From contig JAHPZI010000022.1 of the NCBI GenBank assembly GCA_019058295.1, positions 216,816 through 280,815 of the forward strand: 64,000 nt of DNA, in the 5' to 3' direction. Of the stretch, positions 29,408 to 38,630 are shown piece after piece. Position 1 is the stretch's first letter. Each line of letters begins with the position of its first letter. Made by a program: the position numbers and the translations under genes. Source of the stretch: Promethearchaeota archaeon (GTDB taxonomy: Archaea > Asgardarchaeota > Lokiarchaeia > Sigyniarchaeales > SOKP01). The notes beneath the pieces were generated by a model, which was given only the letters and a program-made list of their open reading frames with translations, searched no databases and was not told where the DNA came from.

Positions 29408-30040
29408 ATGTCAGGAGAAAAAGATACATTAAAAATTATTGATGAGACGATTAATGCTGTTCAAGGAATTCCAAACATTTTAGAGACAGCAAAAAAGGAA
29501 TTAATGAATATAAAAAATGATAAGGAGAAATTAGAAAGTGAGAAAACTCAATTAGAAAGAGAAAAAACTCAATTAGAACTCGATAAAAAAAAATTAGAAG
29601 CCGAAACTAAACAATTAGAAAAGGATAAACAAGAAAGGGATCAGAAAATAGGACAAATGACTGAAGAACAGATGAGATTACTCGATGAATACGCAAAGGT
29701 GAAAGAAGAATTAAAAAAGTTTGCGAAAATTGCTGCGGAAATGGAAGAACATGAATTAAGTTTTGATAGAATTCAAGCCTTATTATCAATTTATTCTGTC
29801 TTATTAGAGAAAATCTTCCAGGGGCAACCTCATTTTCGCATCTTATACGTCCTTCACGGTCAAAAGGAAGAAATGACAAGAGATGAAATAAAAAACACGA
29901 CCGGAATTCAAGGAGCCATGGTTTTAAGGGCCGTCCAAGAATTAGATAGAGTTGATCTTGTCGAATATGATATGGATACGAGTAAGGCAAAACTTAAGAA
30001 AAGATTATTTCCAAAACCAGTAGAAGAAGTTCAAAAATAA
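29408..30040 (+). CDS. Coiled-coil protein with C-terminal winged-helix-like domain
   Basis: From the ATG at 29408 the protein has about 210 residues (a TTG at 29399 would add three). Residues about 25-110 form a long, heptad-rich, highly charged coiled coil with near-repeats such as EKTQLEREKTQLEL. The C-terminal about 80 residues (ILYVLHGQKEEMTRDEIKNT, then VLRAVQELDRVDLVEYD) look like a winged-helix DNA-binding domain. This combination suggests a dimeric transcription regulator, but no family is recognised. Its neighbours are two flavoproteins of lipid or carotenoid type, which could be its targets. Confidence 0.7.
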   Translation: MSGEKDTLKIIDETINAVQGIPNILETAKKELMNIKNDKEKLESEKTQLEREKTQLELDKKKLEAETKQLEKDKQERDQKIGQMTEEQMRLLDEYAKVKEELKKFAKIAAEMEEHELSFDRIQALLSIYSVLLEKIFQGQPHFRILYVLHGQKEEMTRDEIKNTTGIQGAMVLRAVQELDRVDLVEYDMDTSKAKLKKRLFPKPVEEVQK

Positions 30041-30102
30041 TTGCCTTTTCTTCTTTTTTTATTTATTTTTGTTAGAAAGATTTTAAATAAATAAGTGATA
30101 AT

Positions 30103-31443
30103 ATGAAAACCGAGAATTATGATATCGTAATTATTGGATCAGGGTTGGGTGGATTGACAGCAGCAACTCTTCTTTCCCGTAAAGGATTCAAAACTCTTGT
30201 GGTGGAAAGTAGAAATCGCATAGGAGGAAGATTTTCCACATTTGAGTATGAAGGTTTTAAATTACCCACTGGTGCGATTCTTATCCCTGATGGTTGGGTA
30301 ATAAAACTCCTTGAGGAGATGGGAATTAATATAAATAATTTAAGACCAGTAACGCGTGTTTATTACAGAATTAATGGTAAGAGCTATGATATACCACCTG
30401 AAATAGGGGTACCAAAGGCGCTTGATATAATAGATAAGCTAGAGAGAGAAGAGGCAGAGAAGAAGGGACGTCCAATGAAACCCGTCGAATTAAGTCAGAT
30501 TATGCGTGGCTATTATAAGAAAATGAAGGGAATTAAACAAGACGAAATTTTAACTGTTCGTGATTGGCTACTCCAGTATACTGAGAATGAAAAGGTGCAT
30601 GAAGCCTTTGATACGCTTTGTACAGGATTGATGATGGCTCACACCTGGGAGCTTCCAATCTCAAAGTTTTTCCTTTTTCAAGCTATGGAGAAGTTTTTCA
30701 TAGCTCCTAACGGAAATCTCAGTATTGCAAAAGAGCTTGCGAGAGTGGTTGAGAAAAATGGATCAGTATGGACTAATTGTCCTGCGAGGAAAATAATTGT
30801 CAAGGAAGGAAAGGCGACAAGTGTAATTGTTGAAAAAGCAGGAGAACAAATTGAGATAAAATGTAAGATAGTTATCAGTAATACAGGAGCCAAAACGACG
30901 GTAGCCTTGGCAGGAAGGGAAAATTTTGATGATGAGTACCTTAAAGTTATGCGTATTAGGCTCAGACCAAGCCCATGCTTATTGGCTTTAATAGCAAGCG
31001 ACAAGCCTCTTTGCTTGGAAGGAATACACGATGGATTAGAAATAATTATGGGATCGCGAAGAATAAAAACAGTTATCCCTATAAGCAATATTTGTCCCGA
31101 ACTTATTCCGCCCGGTCAGCATCTTATTTACACTTCAGCAAAATCCGAATCAACTCTCCATCCCATGGATGTGAAATATGAAATTCAACAAATCAAACGT
31201 GATATTAAGGATTTTTTTCCGGACTTCGAAAAACACGGGCGTATTTTAAAAATGAGAGCATGCGGCATTATAAATGAGTGGCCTGAAGGAAGGACATGGC
31301 TTTGTCATGGTATGCCATCAGAGACACCGATACCTAATCTATTCAATGTAGGAGATTCATGTGTTGCTCCAGGACTTATAGGAACTCCTGGATCTGTTGA
31401 AAGTGGATACAGGGTGGCCGATTTAGTTGAGAAAATTTTATGA
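30103..31443 (+). CDS. Phytoene-desaturase-like FAD oxidoreductase
   Basis: This 446-residue flavoprotein belongs to the amine-oxidase/phytoene-desaturase superfamily. The FAD motif VIIGSGLGGLTAATLLSRKG is near residues 9-28, followed by VVESRNRIGGRF. The C-terminal FAD segment is LFNVGDSCVAPGLIGTPGSVESGYRVADLV. Such enzymes desaturate, isomerise or reduce isoprenoid chains. The gene lies after a geranylgeranyl-reductase-like gene in the same direction, which suggests isoprenoid modification. A second family member lies at 51381-52877. The exact substrate is unknown. Confidence 0.85.
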   Translation: MKTENYDIVIIGSGLGGLTAATLLSRKGFKTLVVESRNRIGGRFSTFEYEGFKLPTGAILIPDGWVIKLLEEMGININNLRPVTRVYYRINGKSYDIPPEIGVPKALDIIDKLEREEAEKKGRPMKPVELSQIMRGYYKKMKGIKQDEILTVRDWLLQYTENEKVHEAFDTLCTGLMMAHTWELPISKFFLFQAMEKFFIAPNGNLSIAKELARVVEKNGSVWTNCPARKIIVKEGKATSVIVEKAGEQIEIKCKIVISNTGAKTTVALAGRENFDDEYLKVMRIRLRPSPCLLALIASDKPLCLEGIHDGLEIIMGSRRIKTVIPISNICPELIPPGQHLIYTSAKSESTLHPMDVKYEIQQIKRDIKDFFPDFEKHGRILKMRACGIINEWPEGRTWLCHGMPSETPIPNLFNVGDSCVAPGLIGTPGSVESGYRVADLVEKIL

Positions 31444-31474
31444 TTCCATTTGAAAACTTATAAAATGTGATATC

Positions 31475-32599
31475 ATGGACATTAGTGATTTAAAAATAGG
31501 AAGAGAGGGAACATTTATTCCTCCATTCAAAAGTAATATAAACATTGTTAAAAGCTATGAAAATGAGGGATATGATTCCATATTCTTTGCGGATCATATC
31601 TTAAATTGGGTACCGGAATCAATATGGACTCCAGATATTACAGATCTTGCCAATGTTTATCCTACTCCCCATCTGATATATGATGTTTTTTCTATGATGA
31701 CTGCTACTGCTTTAAATACAAAAAAAATTCACATTGGAACAGGAGTAACAGAACCTTTTAGGAGGAATCCTGCGGTACTTGCACAAACATTTCTTACGTT
31801 TGATGAGTTATCAAGAGGAAGAGCAATTTTAGGGATAGGCACAGGGGAGAAGGAAAATACAGTTCCATATGGAATAAAATGGGAAAAACCTGTAGGGAGA
31901 TTAGAAGAAGCTATTACAATTATTAAGAAATTGTGGGAATGTGATAAAAAAATTGATTATGATGGAAATATCTGGAAGTTAAAAAATGCGCTCCTTAGAT
32001 TAAAACCTTTTAAGAAAGGAAAATTACCGCCAATATGGATTGCCGCTCATGGATCTAGAATGCTAGATATAACAGGTAGATTGGGCGACGGCTGGTTACC
32101 TATTATTTTAAAGCCAGAAGTATATAAGGAAAAACTTAGTATTATTCGAAAATCCGCACAGAAAGCTGGGAGAGATCCGAATGAAATTACTCCTGCATTA
32201 ATAGTATGTGTTATAACTGATGAAGATAGAGGAGAAGTTGATAAAATGCTTGAAAATCCGATAACAAAAAATACTTTAATACCTTTATATGATGAAGATT
32301 TCAAGTCGTATGGATTATCACACCCTCTTGGAGATAAAATTGATGGGACTTTAGAGTTCATTCCAACCCATTACGATAAAAAGTCAATGCTGGAGCTACT
32401 GGAAAAGATCCCCACAAAAATGTGTCGAGATTTTTACTTAAATGGTACTCCTGATGAAATCATTGGTCAAATTGAAAACTATGCTAAAATTGGTGTGAAA
32501 CATATTATTCTTTTTAATGTTTCAATCTTATGTGGTCTCAAATATATTCCCCGTTCGGGTGGGTGTATGAAAGCAATAATTAAGTATTTTAAAAATTAA
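31475..32599 (+). CDS. LLM-class (F420-dependent-type) oxidoreductase
   Basis: This 374-residue luciferase-like TIM-barrel protein shows YESIFFADH-like sequence near the N-terminus (YDSIFFADHILNW), then TALNTKKIHIGTGVTEPFRR and LAQTFLTFDELSRGRAILGIGTGE, which match F420-dependent members such as Mer and F420-dependent dehydrogenases. A later GRLGDGWLPII segment also fits. It starts 31 bases after the flavoprotein gene with GTGATATC before the ATG, so they may be co-transcribed. Use of F420 over FMN is likely but cannot be proven from motifs. The organic substrate is unknown. Confidence 0.86.
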   Translation: MDISDLKIGREGTFIPPFKSNINIVKSYENEGYDSIFFADHILNWVPESIWTPDITDLANVYPTPHLIYDVFSMMTATALNTKKIHIGTGVTEPFRRNPAVLAQTFLTFDELSRGRAILGIGTGEKENTVPYGIKWEKPVGRLEEAITIIKKLWECDKKIDYDGNIWKLKNALLRLKPFKKGKLPPIWIAAHGSRMLDITGRLGDGWLPIILKPEVYKEKLSIIRKSAQKAGRDPNEITPALIVCVITDEDRGEVDKMLENPITKNTLIPLYDEDFKSYGLSHPLGDKIDGTLEFIPTHYDKKSMLELLEKIPTKMCRDFYLNGTPDEIIGQIENYAKIGVKHIILFNVSILCGLKYIPRSGGCMKAIIKYFKN

Positions 32600-32763
32600 T
32601 CAATATCACATTTTTACCTCTTTTTATCTTGTCTCACTCAATACCTTTTAATTTTTCTAGAAAACCTAATTTATTTAATAATAAAACTTATATTTTCCAT
32701 TTATTATTTCTAGAACACTGCTAAGAAAAAAACAATAGAGAACAGAAAGAGAAAAGTTAGGTA

Positions 32764-33687
32764 ATGACAATGAATCTAAATCGAATTGACATTCATCATC
32801 ATATCCTCCCTCCAGAATATCTTTCTTCTCTAGCTGCTATTGGTGTTAAGACTGTAGATGGTGTAACTTTCCCTAAATGGGATATAGAAAGCAGTCTAGC
32901 GTTTATGGATAGGCAAGGCATCACAGCAGCTATTACATCTATTTCCGCACCAGGAATTTATTTTGGAGATAGTGATTTTAGGCAGGATCTGGCACGCCGT
33001 TGCAATGAATTCTCTGCTCGTTTAGTGAATAAATATCCACAGAGGTTTGGTGCTTTTGCTTTATTACCTTTACCAGATGTAGAAAATTCAATTATCGAGT
33101 TAGAATATGCCCTTGACAATTTGAATTTAGATGGGATTGTTTTACTCACAAATATTAATGGTACATATATCGGTGATCCTCTATTCAGCGAGCTCTTTTC
33201 AGAATTAAATCGCCGGAAAGCAGTTGTATTCATTCACCCAAATTCTCCTCCATTGGATAAACAACCTATGCCTAATTTTAATGCTGCTGTTTTAGAGTAT
33301 GTATTTGATACAACAAGGGCAGTAGCGAATTTGATTCATGGAGGCACGATGAAAAAATATCCAAATATTCGATTTATCTTATCTCATGCTGGAGGAACAG
33401 TTCCATACCTAACTTGGCGAATTTCCTTTGGTAAAAAAAGGTTAATAGATTATCTTAAACGCTTCTATTATGGTACTGCTTTGTCATGTACAAGTTATGC
33501 CCTTCGTTCCCTCCAAGAATTAGTAGAACCATCACAAATTCTTTTTGGCAGTGATTACCCATTTCTCCCAGAACGAGCGGCATCTAAAATGGTCGAAGGA
33601 TTTAATAATTACGATGGTTTCGATACAAAAACTCGAACGGCCATTGCGTATGAAAATGCTCTAGCTCTTTTTCCGCGGTTTAGATAA
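32764..33687 (+). CDS. ACMSD-like amidohydrolase/decarboxylase
   Basis: This 307-residue metal-dependent TIM-barrel enzyme of the amidohydrolase-2 family has the N-terminal metal motif IDIHHHILPPEYL (His11-13), HPNSPPLD with another ligand, SHAGGTVPYLTWR and the Asp motif FGSDYPFLPE. These match aminocarboxymuconate-semialdehyde decarboxylase and related 2-hydroxy-aryl or keto-acid decarboxylases. The gene is isolated by 164 and 149 bases on its sides. No tryptophan-degradation neighbours exist, so a different substrate from ACMSD itself is likely. Confidence 0.87.
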   Translation: MTMNLNRIDIHHHILPPEYLSSLAAIGVKTVDGVTFPKWDIESSLAFMDRQGITAAITSISAPGIYFGDSDFRQDLARRCNEFSARLVNKYPQRFGAFALLPLPDVENSIIELEYALDNLNLDGIVLLTNINGTYIGDPLFSELFSELNRRKAVVFIHPNSPPLDKQPMPNFNAAVLEYVFDTTRAVANLIHGGTMKKYPNIRFILSHAGGTVPYLTWRISFGKKRLIDYLKRFYYGTALSCTSYALRSLQELVEPSQILFGSDYPFLPERAASKMVEGFNNYDGFDTKTRTAIAYENALALFPRFR

Positions 33688-33836
33688 TCTACGATTGATA
33701 ATGGAACAAAAATTGGGAGGAAAATTATTTATTTTTATTGGATTGCCTATATTGAATTTGATTATTTTGGAAAATTAAATAAAAAAAGAAGAATTAAAAA
33801 ATTAATTATATTTATTTTCGCTTGAATTTGAAAGAA

Positions 33837-35495
33837 TTAACGAGTCCTTTTTTTCATAAATATATATACGAGAGCAATGCCTCCAACAGCGCTTATTACC
33901 ACCGCGGCTACAACAATCGGGACAAGTAAATCCGCTTCCTCGTCATCATCATCGTCATCATCAGCCCCTCCAGGCAAGGCAGATGGTCTTGTATAGACGG
34001 GAATAGTACAGCCCATGATTTCTTTATCGTTGCCCCATGGTCCATCGGTCTGATCCTCCCAGACCACATAAACGACTGAACTCGAAGCAGCAATTGAGGG
34101 CCTATCGCTGTTACCATCGTTCCATTCCTTCCCATCAGCCCATTTATCCGAAATTACAGTAGCGTTCGTCCAGCTTACACCGTAGTCTGTGGATTTTGCG
34201 TACATGATTTCATCATCACCACCCCATTCGTAAACGGTATTTGGCGAGTCATACCAGACCACATGGATATGATTCCACTTGTCAATGGCGATTTCAGTAT
34301 ATTCACAACCGCTTTGATGCCAAGGTGTCCCATCATCCCATTTATCCGAAATCACGGTCCAGTTAGACCATAACCCTGTAGTTGCGCTATAAATAGCGTG
34401 TACTACTTCATCAATACCCCATGGTCCATTGGTATAATCGACCCAAGCCACATGAACATTATTTGCATTGTCTACAGCAATAGCAGGAGCTTCACAATCT
34501 CCTGAATTCCCACCCCAAATATCAGAAATCACGGTCGCATTGGACCATCCTATAGCCTCGGTGAAGTTAGCCCCAAAGATTTCTGTGTCAGTACCCCATT
34601 TAGTATCAACGCTATCCTTCCATACAACCCACACATTATTATTAGATAAATCTACCGCAATTTTAGGGACTTTGCTTTGCCCATCGTTCCAGTAGCTACC
34701 CTTCCAGCCATCAGAGAGCACTGTAACATTGGTCCATTGCCCCGTTGCTATTGTATAGTTGGCGTACATGATTTCAGTTTCACCAACACTATTCCATGGT
34801 CCAGGACTATAATCTTCCCAGACCACATGGACCATGCCATTTCCATCTATTGCAATATCAGGGGAAAAGCTGCTACCTTTGTTCCAGGTGTTTCCATCAT
34901 CCCAATTATCAGAAACCACTGTAATATTAGACCATTGCCCTGTTGCAACACTGTAATTTACGCACATAATTTCCGCATCAGTGCCCCATTTCGCCGCGAA
35001 ATCTGTATCTTCAATATACACTACATAAATATTGCCACTTTCATCCACCGCAATAGCAGGACTATCGCTATCGTCATTACTCCAATCATTCCCATCCTCC
35101 CATTTATCAGAAATCACTGTAGCGTTAGACCATTGCCCTGTAGCTTTTGTGTAGTTAGCGTACATGATTTCAGTTTCACCAGCACTTTCCCATGGTCCAT
35201 CGGTAGAATCCACCCAGACCGCATGAAAATTGCCCCACTTATCCACCGCAATATCAGGGCAGTCGGATGATCCATCGTTCCATTCCTTCCCATCGTCCCA
35301 ATTATCTGAAACTATGGTTACATTTGAGTATGTCACAGTTGAAGCTTTTGGTTTTGATGTATTATCCTCGATTGAGCTTAGGTCCGACTCATCTGAAACT
35401 GCAATCGGTTGAGGAGAACTCAATGGCGCCAAAATGATTCCAGAACCAAACAAACAAAAGAGCGCAATTAACATCATTATATTTTTTTTTGCCAT
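33837..35495 (-). CDS. Secreted seven-repeat beta-propeller-like surface protein
   Basis: This 552-residue protein begins with a signal peptide (MMLIALFCLFGSGIILAPLSS). Seven repeats of about 62-66 residues follow, each with T(V/I)ISDxWxDG, a D.P.IAVD segment, HVVW.D, and EIMYANYT with ATGQWSN. After the repeats come a stretch of seven Asp and Glu, a C-terminal membrane helix (LLVPIVVAAVVISAVGGIALVYIF) and a KKRTR tail. Seven blades fit a sialidase/BNR-like propeller, although strict Asp-box motifs are not evident. The architecture is the same as the kelch-like protein at 7380. Extracellular binding is inferred. Many N-x-S/T sites suggest glycosylation. Confidence 0.83.
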   Translation of the reverse strand: MAKKNIMMLIALFCLFGSGIILAPLSSPQPIAVSDESDLSSIEDNTSKPKASTVTYSNVTIVSDNWDDGKEWNDGSSDCPDIAVDKWGNFHAVWVDSTDGPWESAGETEIMYANYTKATGQWSNATVISDKWEDGNDWSNDDSDSPAIAVDESGNIYVVYIEDTDFAAKWGTDAEIMCVNYSVATGQWSNITVVSDNWDDGNTWNKGSSFSPDIAIDGNGMVHVVWEDYSPGPWNSVGETEIMYANYTIATGQWTNVTVLSDGWKGSYWNDGQSKVPKIAVDLSNNNVWVVWKDSVDTKWGTDTEIFGANFTEAIGWSNATVISDIWGGNSGDCEAPAIAVDNANNVHVAWVDYTNGPWGIDEVVHAIYSATTGLWSNWTVISDKWDDGTPWHQSGCEYTEIAIDKWNHIHVVWYDSPNTVYEWGGDDEIMYAKSTDYGVSWTNATVISDKWADGKEWNDGNSDRPSIAASSSVVYVVWEDQTDGPWGNDKEIMGCTIPVYTRPSALPGGADDDDDDDEEADLLVPIVVAAVVISAVGGIALVYIFMKKRTR

Positions 35496-35543
35496 TAGTT
35501 AACTCACTTTTTTTTATTGGATGATATATATTCTGATAGAAAC

Positions 35544-36590
35544 CTATTTAATTATTACCATTTCATGGAGCGTAGTTCCCGTTTCTTTATAAGCAGTTCC
35601 TTCATAATTAAAAGTGATATCGAAATTAGAATTAAACCTAAAATAACCAGGTCTGAGTTTTAAGAGGTTTTTAGCGATAAATCGTAAAACTGGACTTAAT
35701 TCTAAAAGTAAACTATCAGCATCAATGATTTCCTGAACATCCAATGTTATTAAATTTCCCTTTGAAAGGTCAAACTTTAATGTTTTTGGATATTTATTTT
35801 CTACTTTATCATGATACTGAAGATTTTCTTGAATTAATTCAAATTCACCTGTGCTGAGAATAACATTTTCATTCTTCGCAAGCATAAGCACTTTAATAGC
35901 ATGGTTATCCATCTTTTTACTGCATTGAATATAAGCATAAATAAGGGTAAAATTTTCTGAGTAAAGGCGTCCCCAATACCAATAATCTACAATTCTAGCA
36001 AGATTGAAATTTATCCAATTATGATCATGATATCCAACTCCTTTAACTTCAATGGTCTCATTAAGTACTTTAATAGTCCCTTCTACATGAGCTCTTGGGA
36101 GAGGTACAACCCAACCAAACTGTCCTTTATTTCTAAACTCAGTATAACCTCTTCCAGGCATCCATCCATGAACTTGAGCAGTATAGTTCAGGTGCATTCC
36201 ATATTCTCCTTCATCTAAAAGAATTTCATATTGAAGTAATTTCTGATTTGAAGAATCCACTTTTAAATAATTCTTGCCTATACTAACATCAGCAATTTCT
36301 CGTGAGACTTTCATATCTGATTGGAGATAATTGTATGTATTTTGGATTTTTTCTCCATTGGGTTTATATATATCGATTTCTACAGCAACTTTTCCAGTTC
36401 GCTGGTGTTTTGCCCAAAAAAATCCAACCACTGTATAACCATTATCAAGACGAGCATCAAAATACCACCATTCAGAATTTCCTTTCTTATTTATATCAAT
36501 ATGTAGAGCATCAAATTTAGGATCAAATACAGTAATTTTTCCATCTTTTCTTCCTGGTCCTGACCAAGCTTCTTTAATTTTATCTGTCAT
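35544..36590 (-). CDS. CrtC/AttH-like lipocalin-fold protein
   Basis: This protein of about 348 residues resembles the carotenoid 1,2-hydratase (CrtC)/AttH group. The N-terminal motif NSEWWYFDARLDNGYTVVGFFW is the family hallmark. Later segments include YHDHNWINFNLARIVDYWYWG, also typical. The family hydrates or binds hydrophobic isoprenoid-like molecules. An in-frame GTG at 36599 would add three residues; the ATG at 36590 is preferred because GGTG lies just upstream. It follows the SCP2-like gene on the same strand after about 57 bases, so it may end the GlcD/HdrD-like operon. A lipid substrate is plausible but unproven. Confidence 0.8.
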   Translation of the reverse strand: MTDKIKEAWSGPGRKDGKITVFDPKFDALHIDINKKGNSEWWYFDARLDNGYTVVGFFWAKHQRTGKVAVEIDIYKPNGEKIQNTYNYLQSDMKVSREIADVSIGKNYLKVDSSNQKLLQYEILLDEGEYGMHLNYTAQVHGWMPGRGYTEFRNKGQFGWVVPLPRAHVEGTIKVLNETIEVKGVGYHDHNWINFNLARIVDYWYWGRLYSENFTLIYAYIQCSKKMDNHAIKVLMLAKNENVILSTGEFELIQENLQYHDKVENKYPKTLKFDLSKGNLITLDVQEIIDADSLLLELSPVLRFIAKNLLKLRPGYFRFNSNFDITFNYEGTAYKETGTTLHEMVIIK

Positions 36591-36646
36591 AAACACCACA
36601 TTAAATATATAAAAGATAATATAAATTAAATAAAAAATTTACTGAA

Positions 36647-37054
36647 TTATTCTTGTAGAAGAGCAAACAGCTTCATCATAGGAAATAGTTTAAAAATCCC
36701 CTTTATTTGAACTGGTCCAAATATCCATTTTAATCCGAGTTTTATCATAGATATTCTTTTCATCGCAAATGCTAGGAATGTCTGAGTATCCATGGAAACT
36801 AATCCATCCCAACCAATTGATTTTTTCTTTAAATTTGATTCTGGTTTATTTGGTACGCTTTTAACACTCAATTGGCCTTTATTTATAATAATTAGCGCAG
36901 CATAGTTTAAGTTTGTAGCATTTATTAGGTACTTACGCTGAGTATTCTTAAACTTTTCTTTGAAGCTAGATTTTTCGTTTAAAGGATTCACTATATTTTC
37001 TAATAGTCCCGCAAATCCTTTAGCGTAATCTAAAATAATATTTGATTCGCTCAT
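36647..37054 (-). CDS. SCP2-like sterol/lipid-carrier domain protein
   Basis: This 135-residue single-domain protein fits the SCP2 fold: an N-terminal helix, the strand pair YAALIIINKGQLSVKSVP, a segment with DGLVSMDTQTFLAFA, and a C-terminal GPVQIKGIFKLFPMMKLFALL pattern that resembles the lipid-binding end of SCP2. Such domains carry fatty acyl or other lipids. The start overlaps the stop of the upstream flavoprotein by four bases (ATGA), with a strong GGAGGGTGA site at 37061-37069 on this strand. It is therefore translated with the flavoprotein/iron-sulfur operon and probably presents its lipid substrate. Confidence 0.72.
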   Translation of the reverse strand: MSESNIILDYAKGFAGLLENIVNPLNEKSSFKEKFKNTQRKYLINATNLNYAALIIINKGQLSVKSVPNKPESNLKKKSIGWDGLVSMDTQTFLAFAMKRISMIKLGLKWIFGPVQIKGIFKLFPMMKLFALLQE

Positions 37055-38628
37055 TTATTTTCACCCTCCTTTTTTGCGGTTATGTAAAAGCCTGAATCAG
37101 CAACTCCGTTAGGGTCAAAAGCTGCCTTAATTTTACGAAGCCAATTATGATAATTCATCATATGAGGGCCCCATTCGTCATGCAATTTATCACCCTCTAT
37201 AAAAAATGGCGCACCTAAGTGTTTAATTAAATCTTGTTTATTACTTTCATCCATATAATTAGCCATTCCTTTCACGCTTTTCAAATCTGATTGATTAAAC
37301 ATTGTAGGTGACTCCATATGGAAAAAATGTCCGCCCTCATAACTAGTCATCCAAGCACCTTCACCAAAATCATTTGCGATAGCCTCCTTTTTAATATATT
37401 TCTGCTTTAAAGGAATATTTGTTTTCTCAGCACGAAGACATAAAGCAGCAGCATCTGCTTGACCCTTAGCTGACTGGAACCCTCCAGTTGCTATAAAACC
37501 ATGATATCCGAGATTAGCGCGTAGGCACTCAGCATAAAAAACTTTCTCAGGAACATATTTTGTATCTACAATATTTTCGAGATCATATTCAGTGAGTATA
37601 TCCTCCATGACCATTTGTTTATAGTCAAATTCTCGTTTTGTTCTTGCTCCCATAACCACCAATAACGGATTTTTCAATACACCAAGAGCCATTTTATCCA
37701 TCAAACCTTCTATACTGTATGAAAAAATAGCCATGACGGCTAAACCAGATATATGACTAACTATAAAACCGACTTCCTCTTCTTCTACCCGAAGCATTAT
37801 CTTCTCTAATCCTTTCCAGCTTTTACAATCAAAAACATAGGCTCGTATATAATCTGGTTTCTCAAAATTATAGAGAGGTGCGTGACCAGTCATGACAAAT
37901 TTTGTATCAGTTGGATAGGGAAATAATTTTATACCAACTTTAGTAAAAACACCGATTCCCGATTTTGCACCAACCCATCCCCTCATGATACCTCTCAAAC
38001 TTGGACCGGGCCCATCACCAATAAACCAATCAGGATTATTTTTCTGTCCTAATGAACCTAATCTCAATATATTTCCATCAGGAAGTACCCACTCAACCCC
38101 TAAAACATTCCTTGCACTATGTCCCGTTTGGGGTGATGTAAAGCCAGGACCCGCCATTGAGGTGTGGCTCGCCAGAGGTGATGCCATTGGGCCTGCCCCA
38201 GGCATGTGAACTGTCAAACCATATTTCATGGCTTCTGCTTGAAGCTGTGCTCCACTAACATATGATTCTACTACGGCATACAAGTTTTTTTCATCAATCT
38301 TAACGATCTTATTCATTCTACGGAGATCTAATATTATAGAGTTATCTGTGCTTGGTTGATTCCATGGACCAAGGCCAGTTGATTGAGCTTTAAATTTAAT
38401 CTTATATTTATTACATAATTGCACGATCTTCTGTACTTCCTCTGTAGTAGAAGGAAGTATTACAGCTTTAGGCACAGAAGAAAATGGGATTGGTTCTTTT
38501 CCCTCCATATAATTAACAAACTCTGTACACCAATTATAAGCATAAATATTTGTCATTACATCCCCATCATCGATAAATTCTGGACCTACAACATCTTGAA
38601 ACTCTTTTAATATGTCCTTATCTAACAT
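37051..38628 (-). CDS. GlcD-like FAD-linked oxidoreductase (operon copy B)
   Basis: This 525-residue PCMH-type flavoprotein contains VILPSTTEEVQKIVQLCNK, FKAQSTGLGPWNQPSTDNS, YAVVESYVSGAQLQAEAMKYG and the C-terminal AAFDPNGVADSGFYI. The last segment replaces the usual DPNNIMNPGK with a variant closer to vanillyl-alcohol-oxidase-type proteins. It starts two bases after the iron-sulfur gene, with GGAGGA as ribosome binding site. Two flavoproteins sharing one CCG iron-sulfur subunit suggest a heterotrimeric dehydrogenase, or two dehydrogenases with a common electron exit. The substrate is unknown. Confidence 0.88.
   Translation of the reverse strand: MLDKDILKEFQDVVGPEFIDDGDVMTNIYAYNWCTEFVNYMEGKEPIPFSSVPKAVILPSTTEEVQKIVQLCNKYKIKFKAQSTGLGPWNQPSTDNSIILDLRRMNKIVKIDEKNLYAVVESYVSGAQLQAEAMKYGLTVHMPGAGPMASPLASHTSMAGPGFTSPQTGHSARNVLGVEWVLPDGNILRLGSLGQKNNPDWFIGDGPGPSLRGIMRGWVGAKSGIGVFTKVGIKLFPYPTDTKFVMTGHAPLYNFEKPDYIRAYVFDCKSWKGLEKIMLRVEEEEVGFIVSHISGLAVMAIFSYSIEGLMDKMALGVLKNPLLVVMGARTKREFDYKQMVMEDILTEYDLENIVDTKYVPEKVFYAECLRANLGYHGFIATGGFQSAKGQADAAALCLRAEKTNIPLKQKYIKKEAIANDFGEGAWMTSYEGGHFFHMESPTMFNQSDLKSVKGMANYMDESNKQDLIKHLGAPFFIEGDKLHDEWGPHMMNYHNWLRKIKAAFDPNGVADSGFYITAKKEGENK
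37061..37069 (-). promoter_or_regulatory. Strong Shine-Dalgarno inside operon
   Basis: Reading the minus strand, GGAGGGTGA lies about seven bases before the SCP2-like ATG and inside the end of the flavoprotein gene. It shows that this organism uses strong ribosome binding sites for internal operon genes and fixes the start at 37054. Confidence 0.75.
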
Positions 38629-38630
38629 TG

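Noticed and set aside
34468..35412. Plus-strand ORFs opposite the seven-repeat surface protein
   Set aside because: Their similarity to each other reflects the repeats of the minus-strand gene. They have no independent support.
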